Shown here piece after piece: positions 24,801-35,579 of a DNA stretch of 64,000 nt. The notes under the pieces were generated by a model that searched no databases, was not told the DNA's origin, and worked only from the letters and a program-made list of their open reading frames with translations. The translations under genes and the position numbers were made by a program. Numbering within the stretch: the first letter of the stretch is position 1; the number at the start of each line of letters is the position of its first letter. The stretch is from Isoetes taiwanensis. Lineage: Eukaryota; Streptophyta; Lycopodiopsida; Isoetales; Isoetaceae. Location: contig JAJEKV010000038.1 of the NCBI GenBank assembly GCA_021234155.1, positions 2,746,765-2,810,764 of the forward strand. The letters run 5' to 3'.

Positions 24801-26182
24801 AAGATTGTGGGACGATTACTTTGCATGGACTAATCATTTAAAGAAATCACATCCATGTCAAGGATATATAAGAGCTCTCCAGACAAGATGCAATGTTGTT
24901 GGGCATAATGAATATGGGCCAAATTGCAATTTTTTTTCAATAATATTTTAAAAATTAGGAAGAAATTTATCACAAAGGGCCATTGCAAACATTTCTCTTC
25001 TTTGGATACAACTCTGGTTTGCTAGATCTTCTCTCCAAAATGGATGCATGCACTCGCCATGTTCCTAATCAAATACTTACATTGATTTTAAAATGTATCA
25101 TAATATATCATAGTATTAATTTCTCCCAAAGATACCTATTATCGCCAAGGTCTTTTCCTTTTAGAAACCTTCTTTCTCAGAAGGATTTTCAATTCTATCA
25201 GCATTATCTTATTGTATCGCTTATTTGGATCCCATATACAACCTGCTAATTCTAAGATATTAGCATAGAGTTTTTGTACCGCTGTTTAACCTCTAGTTTC
25301 AAAACCACGCTAACACTCTAATGATGCAGTATTTGATCCATGGCCTTGACATTGTTTTGAATGGTTAGAAGGAATGTAATTTACCAACACAACACTATCT
25401 AGGGAACGTTTCTTGACCGCAAGCTCAATATTATCTCATCACCAATCCATAATTTCATTCCAAATTATTTGCATTGCATACCAAGTAGCAAGCCAAAATG
25501 AATACGAATGGACTCTAAATTTCAAACCGATTTATTAAGTTTCCAAAATGTTGTTTTGTCCGTGTTACATTAAGGTTTCTGTTCCTATGTATTCGTGATG
25601 CTATTTTCAGATAAGTCCGATGTCGCGATATAATGGTGTTCAATGGTGTTTAGGTTTTGTTTGAAAATTTCAGTTTTAGAAGGCCAAGCAGGGCGATACC
25701 TGTCTGGAGCGGATGGATCGAGAGGAGTTCCTACCGGAGAGTCGAGTATTCTCGCCAGGTCGCTTGGCGATGGCGAGGTCGGACCATAAGCAGAGTAAGC
25801 AATGATCGATTTCTTTATGCTTTTTCACTTATAAGAGAATGGCCCTCTGATAAGAGAGGAGTTCGCTATGGCATGAGCTTGACAGCGGCCTAAGGGCGTT
25901 CAACAAGAGATTCACTCCTGGCTTTTTTTCCTCCTGCATCCAATCTAATCAAGCTGGGGCTATTTCTGCTCCTGCATTCTTCCTCTTACTAATTGTGGTT
26001 CCATGAGCAGGTCGTCGAAGGCCAATTCACCATGATTACCGCTTCTACATCCGGATTCTACTAGTTGCCTTATTTGCAAACGGAGATTTCGAATTTCTCT
26101 CGACGACTTCACGTGTGTTCTAGGTTATCACAAGAGGAGTTTTCATTTTGTTCTTTCTCCGGGAGAATATGTTCATGGCGGC
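21876..26182. other. Unassigned AT-rich intergenic DNA
   Basis: No gene is supported. Frames are short and without recognisable motifs. A run of 'gatgat' occurs at 23322-23338, and 22.9-25.6 kb is clearly AT-rich. The stretch just before 26183 is the left flank of copia element B. Confidence 0.4.
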
Positions 26183-26187
26183 ATTGG
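26183..26187. other. Target-site duplication, left copy (attgg)
   Basis: Identical to 30856-30860 on the far side of element B. Five bases is the usual length for copia integrase. Confidence 0.85.
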
Positions 26188-26517
26188 TGAATAAATTAGG
26201 GAAGGTAAGATTGTAACCGGAGATCAATCTATATGATAAAAGGAGTACATATGAACGTGTCACAAGAAGACCCGATAATCGGAATCAAAGTACAATGGAA
26301 TTGAAACCTACGTAGGATAAACAAAGATATCTTCGAGATGGCGAGCGATCTTGAGCTGATGAAGACGCCTCACTTTCCTTTGGGCGTAGGGCTGCCGTTT
26401 GCAACGTGAACTTTCTCTTAATTCTCGAACTCACTATTTGGGAACCATGACTAACAAACTCAACCATGACTAATGACTCACGCTTTTGGCCGATGTTGAC
26501 TGTCAGATTTTTCAACA
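26188..26517 (-). repeat. 3' LTR of copia element B
   Basis: It aligns with 30544-30855. Shared strings include 'gtgtcacaagaagacc', 'caaagtacaatggaattgaa', 'aacaaagatat' and 'aaccatgactaacaaactca'. The next bases inward (ccttcactc) are a weak purine tract on the minus strand. Confidence 0.9.
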
Positions 26518-26849
26518 CCTTCACTCAGAGCGATCAGTTTGGCTCTATATGATAAAGCTCCCCACTCAAAATCAAGTCGGATTAAAAGACCGATCCGATG
26601 GCGTAACTTTGACAGTTTGAGAGCTCAAGGTTTGGTGTTATTATTCAAGCAGGTATGGATAATAGTGCAGGAGATGGTGGCATTGCTGACATGGTCTCAA
26701 GAAAGTGAAAACGATATCATCATGCTTAAGACGCCGATGGTTGATCGGATGATGAGCTACCTAATGGTTTTTACTGTCGGTAAATGGGAATTCAAGCATT
26801 GTGACGAAATTGAAGATTGGTGGATGAGAGAACGAGCCAAAGAGCTTAC

Positions 26850-27260
26850 GAAAGGGCTAACAAGGATATGTATTCAGCCTTCGCGAGTTGAGAGCAAGGC
26901 AATTTTGTTTAGAGCTGGTCCAACCGATGGCGATCCCGAAAGACAAAAAATATAGCCGATACGATTTTTCTATCGCTACATCACTGGAAATTCCAATCTC
27001 AAGATCGAAATGCTTATGAGAATTGCCCCCATCGCCTTTGTATGAAATCGCCATATTGAGTGCCAGAAAGGTAGTGAAGGGTGCTGCTTGTGGGCCATAC
27101 AAGGACTCCGTTGGGTGTCTCCAGAAATTGGCCGAGTTTGCAAACGAGAAAGGCGAGACCGACGCTGCACCGAAAAGAAAATTGAGGATCCAACAATGGA
27201 ACGATAGTGGTCACTAAGCAGAGGGTCTCCGAGAACAAGGGAATCAAGGTAAGAGACGGT
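26850..27260 (-). pseudogene. Copia B RNase H and preceding linker
   Basis: Reading leftward on the minus strand, L-G-Q-F-L-E-T-P-N-G-V precedes Y-L-S-G-T-Q-Y-G, then I-S-Y-K-G-D-G-G. A later run A-I-G-W-T-S-S-K-Q-N-C and A-L-N-S is the core of copia RNase H just before its catalytic S-x-E-A-E-Y. Successive blocks alternate between frames 26857-27102, 26976-27272 and 27014-27247, so the domain is frameshifted. Confidence 0.85.
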
Positions 27261-27375
27261 AGAAGGATCCAAAGGGGTACTAGTAGGGTTGCATCAGAAG
27301 ATTATAATAAGGAGGATGTCTTGAAAGCATTTGGCCCATCAAGAAACGAGTCTTCAGGTGACGGGTCAGCCAGAA

Positions 27376-27860
27376 TCAGATGCCAAGAAAGTAATGAGCA
27401 ATGCCAAGATCTTTCATAAAATTGTTGAGACAACCGTGTTTCCAGAGGGGAAGATCCGCATTGGGATGGGCAATGATCGAGGTCATCAACACAGACAACA
27501 GATGATGGGAAATGGTTATTAAGATGTAAATATTGTGTTTGTATTCCCGCCGGACAAATGTCAAAAACTAATTTGTTGAAGAGCGCCTCGTGGTTTGGTA
27601 CCGTGATCTTAAAGCTTGTCTAATCCATATAATGCTTTGTGTAACCTACAAACACAGCTAGTGGGGAAGGAAAAATCCTTCTCGGGTGGGTCGATGACTT
27701 CCTCCGTATGGGCTCTGCGTAAAATGGCATTCTAACATCCATTTGATGCTGAAACCTTGAACCGAGCATAGGCCAACAAGGTCCCGGCTGATGTGAGACG
27801 AGCTACGAGCAAAGGTCTCATCAAAATCAATGCCTTCGATCTGATCAATCCTTTGGCCAC
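27376..27860 (-). pseudogene. Copia B reverse transcriptase remnant
   Basis: The minus strand reads I-E-G-I-D-F-D-E-T-F-A near 27840, then A-S-V-Q-G-F-S-I near 27750, P-P-E-G-F near 27690, and L-H-K-A-L-Y-G-L near 27630. It ends with F-M-K-D-L-G-I-A-H-Y-F-L-G-I at 27376-27420. These are consecutive landmarks of copia RT. Two or more frameshifts and an in-frame stop separate them. The N-terminal part toward 28250 is not clear. Confidence 0.8.
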
Positions 27861-28299
27861 AAACTCTAGCCTTGAATCTTCAACTTGTCCACCGCTGAAT
27901 ACTTCACTTTATGTAAACCCATTCACGCCAACCATATGGGTCGATGGGGTCGAGGTACCAATCGTCTGTGCTAATGCTGATCAATTGAAGCCAATTTCAT
28001 TACGGCCCGACGCCATTCATTGTGATAAGGACTCATTCATGGCAGCTGAAAACCTTTTGCCTCGCACATTATCACTTCATTGGCCATGACAAAGTCATCC
28101 GCCCGTGCGGTGAGGTCAGCCTTTGGCTTAATGGGGCTTAATTCTAAGTTGAAGCAGGAGGAGAAGATTGAGCCACTTTGAGTTAGAAGGGGATCAATGG
28201 GAGTTTGTAATCGACGAGATTGGTGAAGGTGGAGGCAAGCATTGATGAGGGTCAACTCGCGACGGGTTCACAGACTGCCGGCCATCAAGAATTTCAATA

Positions 28300-29064
28300 A
28301 GAGAAGTAGGGGAGGCGTAGAGAGGAGACATGGAAGGTTCATGCTCATTGAATGTCAGATTGGGACCGACTATCGCCTTGTTGGAGGCAAGGTCATAAAA
28401 TCAGAGGTCTTGTGGATGAGACTGTAACCACAAACATGCAGGTATGCCTTTGGGGTCCATCTTGGGCAGAATGATGGTGAACAAAAGCCTTGAACTAAAA
28501 AACTCTCGAGATGCATATGAGAAACTCTGTTTAGCAGTCCATAACTCTTCGTGGATTTCATGATTCAGCTAACGGTGGTGCTCGGGTTCTCAAATAAGGG
28601 CAGTAGAAATGGCCTCCTTCCCAAAAATTCTATGGGGGAACATGCATTGGCAAGTAAAAGAGTTCGCCATCTCAGAAGGATCGATTTGCCCTTTCTCTAC
28701 ACCTAATTCATCTCCGTTTCGTGACAATGGGGAGTAGAATACTCATGACGACCTGTGATCAAGGCAAAGTGTTTAAAGGAATGATATGAATTGGCCTTCA
28801 CCACCATCTGGTAATGGGTTGGAAAATGACTTCTGTGAACCACTTTTCCTAAAAGGCTTTGAAAATAGTGAAGGAAAGGTGTCACTTTTGGCCTTTATAA
28901 GCACGTGAATAGCTTTCCGAATAGTCATCAAGAATAAGGATATATTTGCCTCTAAACGTGGGATTTTTCATAGGCCCTATAAGATCAGCATGCACGAAGT
29001 TCAAGGCATTGAGAGGTGTAGAGGAAAAGGCGTGTTTCGTAACTTTGCACCGTGAAACAAGCAT
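28300..29064 (-). pseudogene. Copia B integrase remnant
   Basis: At 28882-29064 the minus strand reads L-N-F-V-H-A-D-L-I-G-P-M with the first catalytic Asp, then Y-I-L-I-L-D-D-Y-S. Farther on, M-A-N-S and F-P-H-R-I-F-G-K-E-A-I near 28640-28670 correspond to the region after the catalytic Glu. W-T-A-K-Q-S near 28540 and the F-x-G-Y-S-L-I-H-K equivalent near 28410 follow. N-L-T-F-N-E-H-E near 28350 closes the domain. Frames alternate several times. Confidence 0.8.
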
Positions 29065-30528
29065 TGGCTAGGTATTAGGGATTAGACAAATGACAAAGAT
29101 GACTGCTTTTATCGTGATGTTGCATCGGTGCTTAGGTGCCCAAGACACCGCGCTATAGAGAGGATTCTCAAAAGCCCGAGTCTTTCACGCGGTGCAGCTT
29201 CGGCCCAGTTTTTGAAGGTGATACCTGCCAAATTGAAGATGATATAAATTACCAACGCATTCAACCAAGATGCAACAATTCTCGTCAAGAATGTCATCTT
29301 GTTGAAAGAATTGAACCGACACCTCGCGATCAGCGATTCGACTTATGGAAAGTTAATATTCTGGTCACCCGTGGACGCAAACATTTTGATAAGTTTCCGC
29401 GGAACCATCGTAGCAAGAAAGAGATAGTACCAATGCCAATTCCATGTCAAGGAGAGTCATCCCCCGCACGCAATTTTGGTGGATAAAGGAGCTGATATGA
29501 GATAAAGAATGCCTTGTGTGGTGCTTCATATGAGTAGCTCGAATCTAGATACCAAGACAGACGATTGTCCCCGTAGCATCATCACCGAGAATAGAATTCA
29601 GCCTCGCGATCAATTGTAAGGTTACCTTTCTACGAGCTGGTTGGTTTGGTTATTGCGCAGGAGCCGCTGTTTTGTTGTTGTGCAAAAGTTGGCAACGAGG
29701 TGCGTGAAACAATAGGCCGCATAATTCGAAAAGATAGTGCCCAAAAATGTAACCCAAAGCATTGAATCTTGCTTTTGTCCGATCGAGGCCTCCGAGAATT
29801 GAAGAACTTTGTTTGTGTTTGCACCAAGAAAAGAATCTTCCTTAGAGTCTTCCTTTGCGCAGTTGCTTCTAGCTCTAATTATTAATCGCTGTTTCAAGAT
29901 GAAACTCCTTCAAGCTTTCCTTCCAAGAACGCCACCAGATTGTCGTAAGAGGAAGGCGCTATTGGTAATACACGTAATTTTTTCTTCTTCTATGATGAGG
30001 CTCCAAAGTATGTAAAGATCATCCAACACATCTTTTCATGTTCCTCGATGGATATCCATATCATTCTTCTTGTATTTCCATTTTCATGCAATTTCTGCTA
30101 TAAGACTCGCTGGTTGCCGTTTGAGGCATATCTTTGATCGTAATAGCCCAAGCCTTCCTTTTGTCAGTTGGCAAAGATCTTTAACCGCTTTGCAAGCATT
30201 CATCTCCTAAGGTACCTTCATTAATGCATCAAGATTCGAGCTTTACATCCTTAGTTTCCTTCAAATTATGGCATCTCCGTATTGCTCTGAACCTTCGTGA
30301 TTCTCATTGATCTTGGGGTTGCACAACACTACAGATTCTTATCCCGAAGAATAATTTGCATTTCCACCTCCAAAGATGGAAATTTTACTCCTCAACGATC
30401 CATCATCTCCATTCTCCGCTTTGACCTTGGAGCACCAATCGGATGCGGATACATTAATTAAAAAAGGAAATAAACCGAAGAATGAAGGAAGAAAGAACAG
30501 GCGCATGCCAGATGGATTAGCGAAGGCA
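29065..30528 (-). other. Presumed gag region of copia B
   Basis: By position this should be gag and protease. I found no zinc knuckle or protease core I would defend. Open frames on both strands (for example + 29136-29486) have no recognisable motif. Confidence 0.35.
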
Positions 30529-30543
30529 GGGCCCATAACCTAT
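30529..30543 (-). promoter_or_regulatory. Primer site resembling initiator tRNA-Met anticodon arm
   Basis: The + strand reads gggcccataacc at 30529-30540, followed by tat and then the LTR. This equals the anticodon stem-loop of plant initiator tRNA-Met. The element strand is therefore complementary to the middle of that tRNA, not to its 3' end. Drosophila copia is known to prime with a 5' half of initiator tRNA-Met cut in this loop. The assignment here is by similarity. Confidence 0.65.
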
Positions 30544-30855
30544 TGAAATTAGGAAGGTAAGATCAGAATCGAGATCAATTCATATGATAAAGCGAGACAT
30601 ATGAAATCGTGTCACAAGAAGACCGGATAACCGAATCAAAGTACAATGGAATTGAACCGCGAGATAAAACAAAGATATTCGAGATGGCAGGAGCGTGATC
30701 TTGAGCCGGATGGTGAAGATCACTTCTCTTCCTTAAGCAGGGCCGTCTAAACTTCTAATTCGAACCGACTATTTCTGAACCATGACTAACAAACTCAACC
30801 ATGACTAACGTACTCGCCGCTTTTGCCGCGCTGACTGCCTCGTGATTTTCCAACA
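30544..30855 (-). repeat. 5' LTR of copia element B
   Basis: Partner of 26188-26517. It is about 18 bases shorter, with several small indels between the two. Confidence 0.9.
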
Positions 30856-30860
30856 ATTGG
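30856..30860. other. Target-site duplication, right copy (attgg)
   Basis: Same five bases as 26183-26187. It is followed by flanking DNA with two tRNA T-arm-like palindromes. Confidence 0.85.
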
Positions 30861-30865
30861 TAATT

Positions 30866-30932
30866 GTCATGTGGGGTTCAAATCCCCAATTGTTTTTCAT
30901 TGGTCGTGGGGTTCAAATCCCCAATTGTTTTG
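30866..30932. repeat. Two tandem tRNA T-arm-like palindromes
   Basis: The block gtggggttcaaatccccaat occurs at 30871-30890 and again from 30906, period 35. GGGGTTCAAATCCCC is a stem-loop matching the T arm / B-box (GGTTCRANNCC) of tRNA genes. I do not see a full cloverleaf, so it may be a SINE or tRNA relic. Confidence 0.55.
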
Positions 30933-32960
30933 TCGGGGCCGCAAAGATAATCGGGCGATAAATGCCGGGTGGATGTATTTGTGAAACGTATAAATGCCCG
31001 TGGATGCCAGGAAACGCATTCATGATATGTCGTGGGCTTATATGTCACGGGTGCATGCAGATTTTCCTTTGTAAATTTCTTTACATACGACACGCTTATG
31101 CATAATATTGCTTCATAGCACATATGGCTTTAATCAGATGTTTGCAAAACAAAGTTGAGTTGTTTGTTACTTGTGTGTATGCACGCATTTGACTTCGAAT
31201 TTTAATACTTTCTCGATGCATAAGCCGACGCGGGAAATGGGGTTTTGACCCCATCTTGACTTGGGTTGGATCTACAGCTTGCAAGGTGGCATATCCTTGG
31301 GAATATGCCCGCCGATGGCTAGATAGAGCCGACATTATAGCATAGACAACAATATTCTATTTCAAGCACCACGTTACAGCAGCACTTTGGGTTGGGTTAC
31401 ACTCCTCAGAGCTTGTCTCTTTACTCTAAATCCTTATAGTATCGGGGCCTATATCTACACATCTTTTATTAGCATCACCAGGTACTTGGGGATTAAGATG
31501 GAGAATGGTCGACCGTAGTAATTTTGCCAGATGAGGAAGATGCCCATAAAGTCTCTTTATAGTGCTCATCTAAGTAGAGAAGATAGACGCTTCTAGCAAC
31601 TCGACATTCTAGCAAATTTAGCATCATTCATTTCTTGTAGTACTTACTCATCTAATGGATCCCCATACGTATGTGTTAGAGCTTGATCAGATGGGTCTGC
31701 GATCCAGACCTCTATATTGTAAAGGTTGACTAACTATATATGTTGTAATGTGTAGTGTTTTTAGCGATACATTTATTGCTATTAAGGTTTTCCCAGTGCT
31801 GGGTTTTTTAATTCCTGATAGTAATTGATGTACTATTCAATTGCAATTTGAACATCCATTTGTCCCATTATCAAGACACAAAGGTCCCTGCCCTTTTTAA
31901 TTTCTTTTTGTTTTTCGTTTTCTGCTTTCTGTAATTCTGTCGTACCTCCACCAAGGCATCTGACTTTGGTGCTATGGCTGCCTCTCCTTCTCTGATTTTT
32001 TTTGTATCTACCATACATGGCCTTACATTCGTTGGCGCATTGCTTGATCGCTTCCTTTTCACTTACCATAGACTTGAATGATTCAAAATTAAGTTTTCAA
32101 ACAATAAGTGAGCGCTATCTAACTACATTGTTTTGAGATACTTTAAATGTTAATATAGATAAATAATACTTTTTATGTCATAGCACATGTCGACATCCCA
32201 TACGGATATAGGACGGCCCCCAAAAATTCAATATGCATTATTTGTTTCAAACATTCTTTTAACTGAGTAAATGTGAAATGTAATAAAAATCTAAAGCAAA
32301 TTCTTACCTGGGAGGAATAATGTGCTAGGAGGAATACACTAGATCATAATGAAATTAAAGCTACTCAAGTCGTCCATGACATTTTTAAATAAACAATAAA
32401 AATCCCCCGAGGGTAATGATGCAGCTACATGGGTATATTACAATCTCACCATTGGTTTGCTGAAGAAGAGTCAAGATTATGCTACCTCATGGCAAGTAGC
32501 GCGCCCATATCTGGCAATGCCATGACAAGCACCTAGCAGGACAAGATTTAGCAACAAACAAACATACTAGTGGTCCTTCCCTATATATTCCAAATACAAG
32601 GTAAGAGTCCATGTGACCCTTGATGAGGCCTTGTCGAAGACAATAATCTATGTGTGAAAACCTTGAACATGATTTTGCTAGTTTTGAATCTAGTTTGATT
32701 TTGCACTCCAAAGCTTGAAAAGATGTAGCTGACGTTGGAATATTCTGGAACGCGATTGCAAAGTTTTTCAGTAAAAATAAGCTTTTCTGCAGTGTGGAAA
32801 TAGTTTTGTTGTAAATCAAATTGCAAATGAATTGTATTAAGTCTACGTTCCCAGGTATCCCTGTTAATCCTTACCCCAGTCCGTGACACACCTCCTGCAA
32901 CATGCAGCCAAAGAACTTCCATCTTTCCAGAATATGGTCACGGGATCCTGCTCATTCCCC
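30933..32960. other. Unassigned DNA upstream of the BAHD gene
   Basis: No gene is supported. Minus frames at 31833-32069 (Lys-rich) and 32487-32922 show no known motif. The last few hundred bases are probably the promoter of the BAHD gene. Confidence 0.4.
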
Positions 32961-32970
32961 AGTTTGCTGC

Positions 32971-32980
32971 TTGTATAAAT
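32971..32980 (+). promoter_or_regulatory. Candidate TATA box of the BAHD gene
   Basis: ttgtataaat lies about 135 bp before the start codon at 33110, a plausible distance allowing for a 5' leader of about 100 bases. It is a sequence-only prediction. Confidence 0.4.
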
Positions 32981-33109
32981 GTTGGTTCTTTTGCTTCAGA
33001 AACTTCCGCCCTTCAATCCTGTTCTTTGCTTATATTCATCCAAATCTACATCCTATTTCTGGATATCTGATTAGAAGAACGGAAGAAGAAGAGTATTATT
33101 TCCTGGACC

Positions 33110-34835
33110 ATGGAGTTTCTAAAAAAGCTTCAGATCAAGCTGAAGGACCCTGTCTTTGTTTTCCCAAATAAGCCAACTCCACAAACGAGCTTGTACCTCT
33201 CTCCACTTGATAGATCTGCTCCATTATTCATGTATACCCTCTATTTTTATGATAGAAATGAAGCCAAGAGTAATGAAACAGCATTTCAAGATGTGAAAGA
33301 GGCCCTAGAGGAGGTGCTAGTACTCTATTATCCTGCTGCTGGAAGAATAAGGCAGAATGATGTGACTGGCCATCTTGAGCTTGCTTGTGCTGCAGAAGGA
33401 GCAATGATGGTGGAAGCTTCAACAGATATTGAAATCAAAGATTTGGGTAATTTAAGTGAAGCAAATCCTGAGTTTGAGAAACTTGTCTGGCATCTTCCTC
33501 CTGTACCAGACAGCCCTCTTGTTGTTGCTCAGGTATGTCCCTTTACCTAATTTTTCTTTAGGTTAAACTATGGTAGTTTAATATGATATGATAAGGTATT
33601 TTTTCATGGCATTTTAGGTTACTAGATTTGGATGTGGAGGGTTTTGCATTGGCTTTGGAGCAAGGCATGAGCTTTTTGATGGCATGAGTGCCTTGAACTT
33701 TCTAACAGACTGGTCAAGATTGGCTAGAAAGGTAGCAGTTTCTGAAATAGAAGTACCTGCTCATAACAGAGAGATCATGAAGCCAAGACCATCAGGATTG
33801 ACATCCCAAGAGTTGGAGGAAAGATTTATGAAGAGGTTTGAAGGAATACCCATCTTCAGAAAAGCCAAGGAGGATATGAAAAAATGGGAAAAGACAGTTT
33901 CAGAGTTTGCAAAACTTGACTTAAGGCCAAAGTATGTGACCAAGGTTTTTGAAGTGAATAAAAAGATGCTTGAGACTCTGAAAAGGAAGGCTTTGGAGGG
34001 TGGACATCTGAAATCATGTTCTACATTTGATATTCTAACAGCTCATTCATGGCTTGCCAGGATTAAGGCCCTAGAGATGCAACCTACAGAGAGAATCGTG
34101 TTGCAATTTACAGTTAATGGCCGCCCACGAATAAACCCTCCAATTAATTCCAAGTTCATAGGCAATGTCTTTATCATGGCCTTCAATAACTGCACTGTTG
34201 CAGAAATCTTAGAGTCTCCATTTCATAACATTGTGAAAAAGGTTCAAGAGGCCAAAAACAGAATAACAGATTCATATATCTGGGACTCTGTGAATGCCTT
34301 AGATGTTATGGATAAGCAGGCACTACCATCGTTCAGAGAGACCACCATTGTGATAGACTGGACCAGAATTCCTCTCGAGGCCTTTGATTTTGGGTGGGGT
34401 GGTGCAAAATTTGGTACTCCTGTGTCTATGCCTCTGTTAGATGTGATCTTTATACTTCATGGCGGTCCAAAGGGCAATGTTCGGGTAAGGCTAGGGCTCT
34501 TGCCTGAGATCATGTCAAAATTTGAGCAGCATTTTCTTGATATGAGTTATCTAGGACTTAATGAACATGTTCAATCTAGCAGTGGCGGTGGCAATGTGGG
34601 TTCCATGCCTACTGCACATATGTTGCTGGAAAGGGATGAGAAGTTGGATTCTAGTACTCAGATTGAACCTGAAAACTATAGCATTGGTGAGAAAAATACT
34701 GAATCGGTAGCAAATGGGTCCCTGCCCAATGGGACTGCCTCGCATTCTACACCATTGGATATTCTTAAGGAAGAGTGTGTCTGCATCTCTTCTGATGGCA
34801 GCACTGCTAATGCAAATGGGGTAGTTAAGCATTGA
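33110..34835 (+). CDS. BAHD acyltransferase (omega-hydroxyacid feruloyl transferase-like), 2 exons
   Basis: The CDS joins 33110-33532 and 33618-34835. The 85-bp intron has GT-AG ends (cag/gtatgt, ttttag/gtt) in phase 0. The product is 546 residues. The start codon has a good context (accATGG). The catalytic H-x-x-x-D is H-E-L-F-D (His158, Asp162). The structural D-F-G-W-G begins at about residue 398. Y-Y-P-A-A-G-R in exon 1 is the usual N-terminal motif, and one intron just before the HXXXD region is typical of BAHD genes. BAHD enzymes move acyl groups from CoA thioesters to alcohols or amines in the cytosol. The overall pattern is closest to my memory of the suberin/cutin feruloyl-transferase branch, but the substrate cannot be read from sequence. 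The usual end (F-L-D-M, residue 450) is followed by about 96 extra residues rich in Ser, Asn and Gly. Confidence 0.92.
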
Positions 34836-35250
34836 ACTCCTTCTCATGGCCTTGGAAACTTAAAACCATAGATGCTTATATTTTATGTATGATTGTACGT
34901 TGCATAACCTAGCATTTTCTGCAGCCAAAGTGTCAAAGAAGTAATGTTCATCTAGAGGCCAATACGTAGGATCTTGCATAATAATTGTAATATGCAAGGA
35001 TAAAATTATGCAAACTATAATCGGCTTTTTACTAAAACCCCAAATAATTTAAATGCAGAATTTGCCCTCAAGTATCAAATTCGCATAGGGTGTGGCTTCT
35101 CAAAAATCAGCTGGTCTTTCCACGATAGAAATGCACTTTTTTTTTACTTCAATCTTTGTTCTGCCCATCCCTACCAATTTCCTGACTTAATTAGATTCAT
35201 TTAGTGGGGAATATACTATGCAACATCACTGCCTTTTGCATCAATCAAAG

Positions 35251-35277
35251 CCCCTCCCCTCCCTCCCTCCCTCCCTC
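35251..35277 (-). other. Potential G-quadruplex (GGGA repeats on minus strand)
   Basis: The + strand is cccctcccct followed by repeated ccct. The minus strand therefore has at least six runs of three or four G separated by single A residues, fitting the standard G3+N1-7 rule with very short loops. Confidence 0.6.
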
Positions 35278-35579
35278 TCATTTTTTCAGAATCCCAAAAA
35301 AGTGCAACATGTGAAGGAGAGAAATGTAGGGATTAAACTGTTGTGCCTGCCAATTTTGAGGGTCAGATAATATCTTTATGTGGCAAATAATACAAAACAA
35401 GATTTTTTAGATCATTTTTGCAACACACAGACTCGGGGGATGCACTTATACAACCGTGTGCTGCAGAAGGTAACCAAAAACACCCCTATATATGGCTTTT
35501 TGAAAGGCAAACTTAACTCCTTTCATACAAAATTTACCTCAAGTAGTGGCTTCACACTTAAGGTCAATAATAAGCTACG

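Larger units (their letters stand above)
26188..30855 (-). mobile_element. Ty1/copia retrotransposon B with intact boundaries
   Basis: Direct LTRs (26188-26517 and 30544-30855) start with TGAA and end with CAACA. They are flanked by the identical 5-bp sequence attgg (26183-26187 and 30856-30860), a target-site duplication. Minus-strand fragments give integrase (28300-29040), RT (27380-27850) and RNase H (26850-27250). In element orientation this is INT-RT-RH, i.e. copia. The frames are broken by indels and stops. Beside the inner edge of the right LTR lies a probable half-tRNA primer site. Confidence 0.9.

Noticed and set aside
32487-32922. Two overlapping minus frames of 110 and 113 codons upstream of the BAHD gene
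   Set aside because: They have no motif, overlap in different frames and occupy the likely promoter region.
33110-34835. Assignment of the BAHD gene to the Taxus taxoid acyltransferases
   Set aside because: Both have HXXXD and DFGWG, but residues around these motifs and the region after the catalytic His resemble the feruloyl-transferase branch more.
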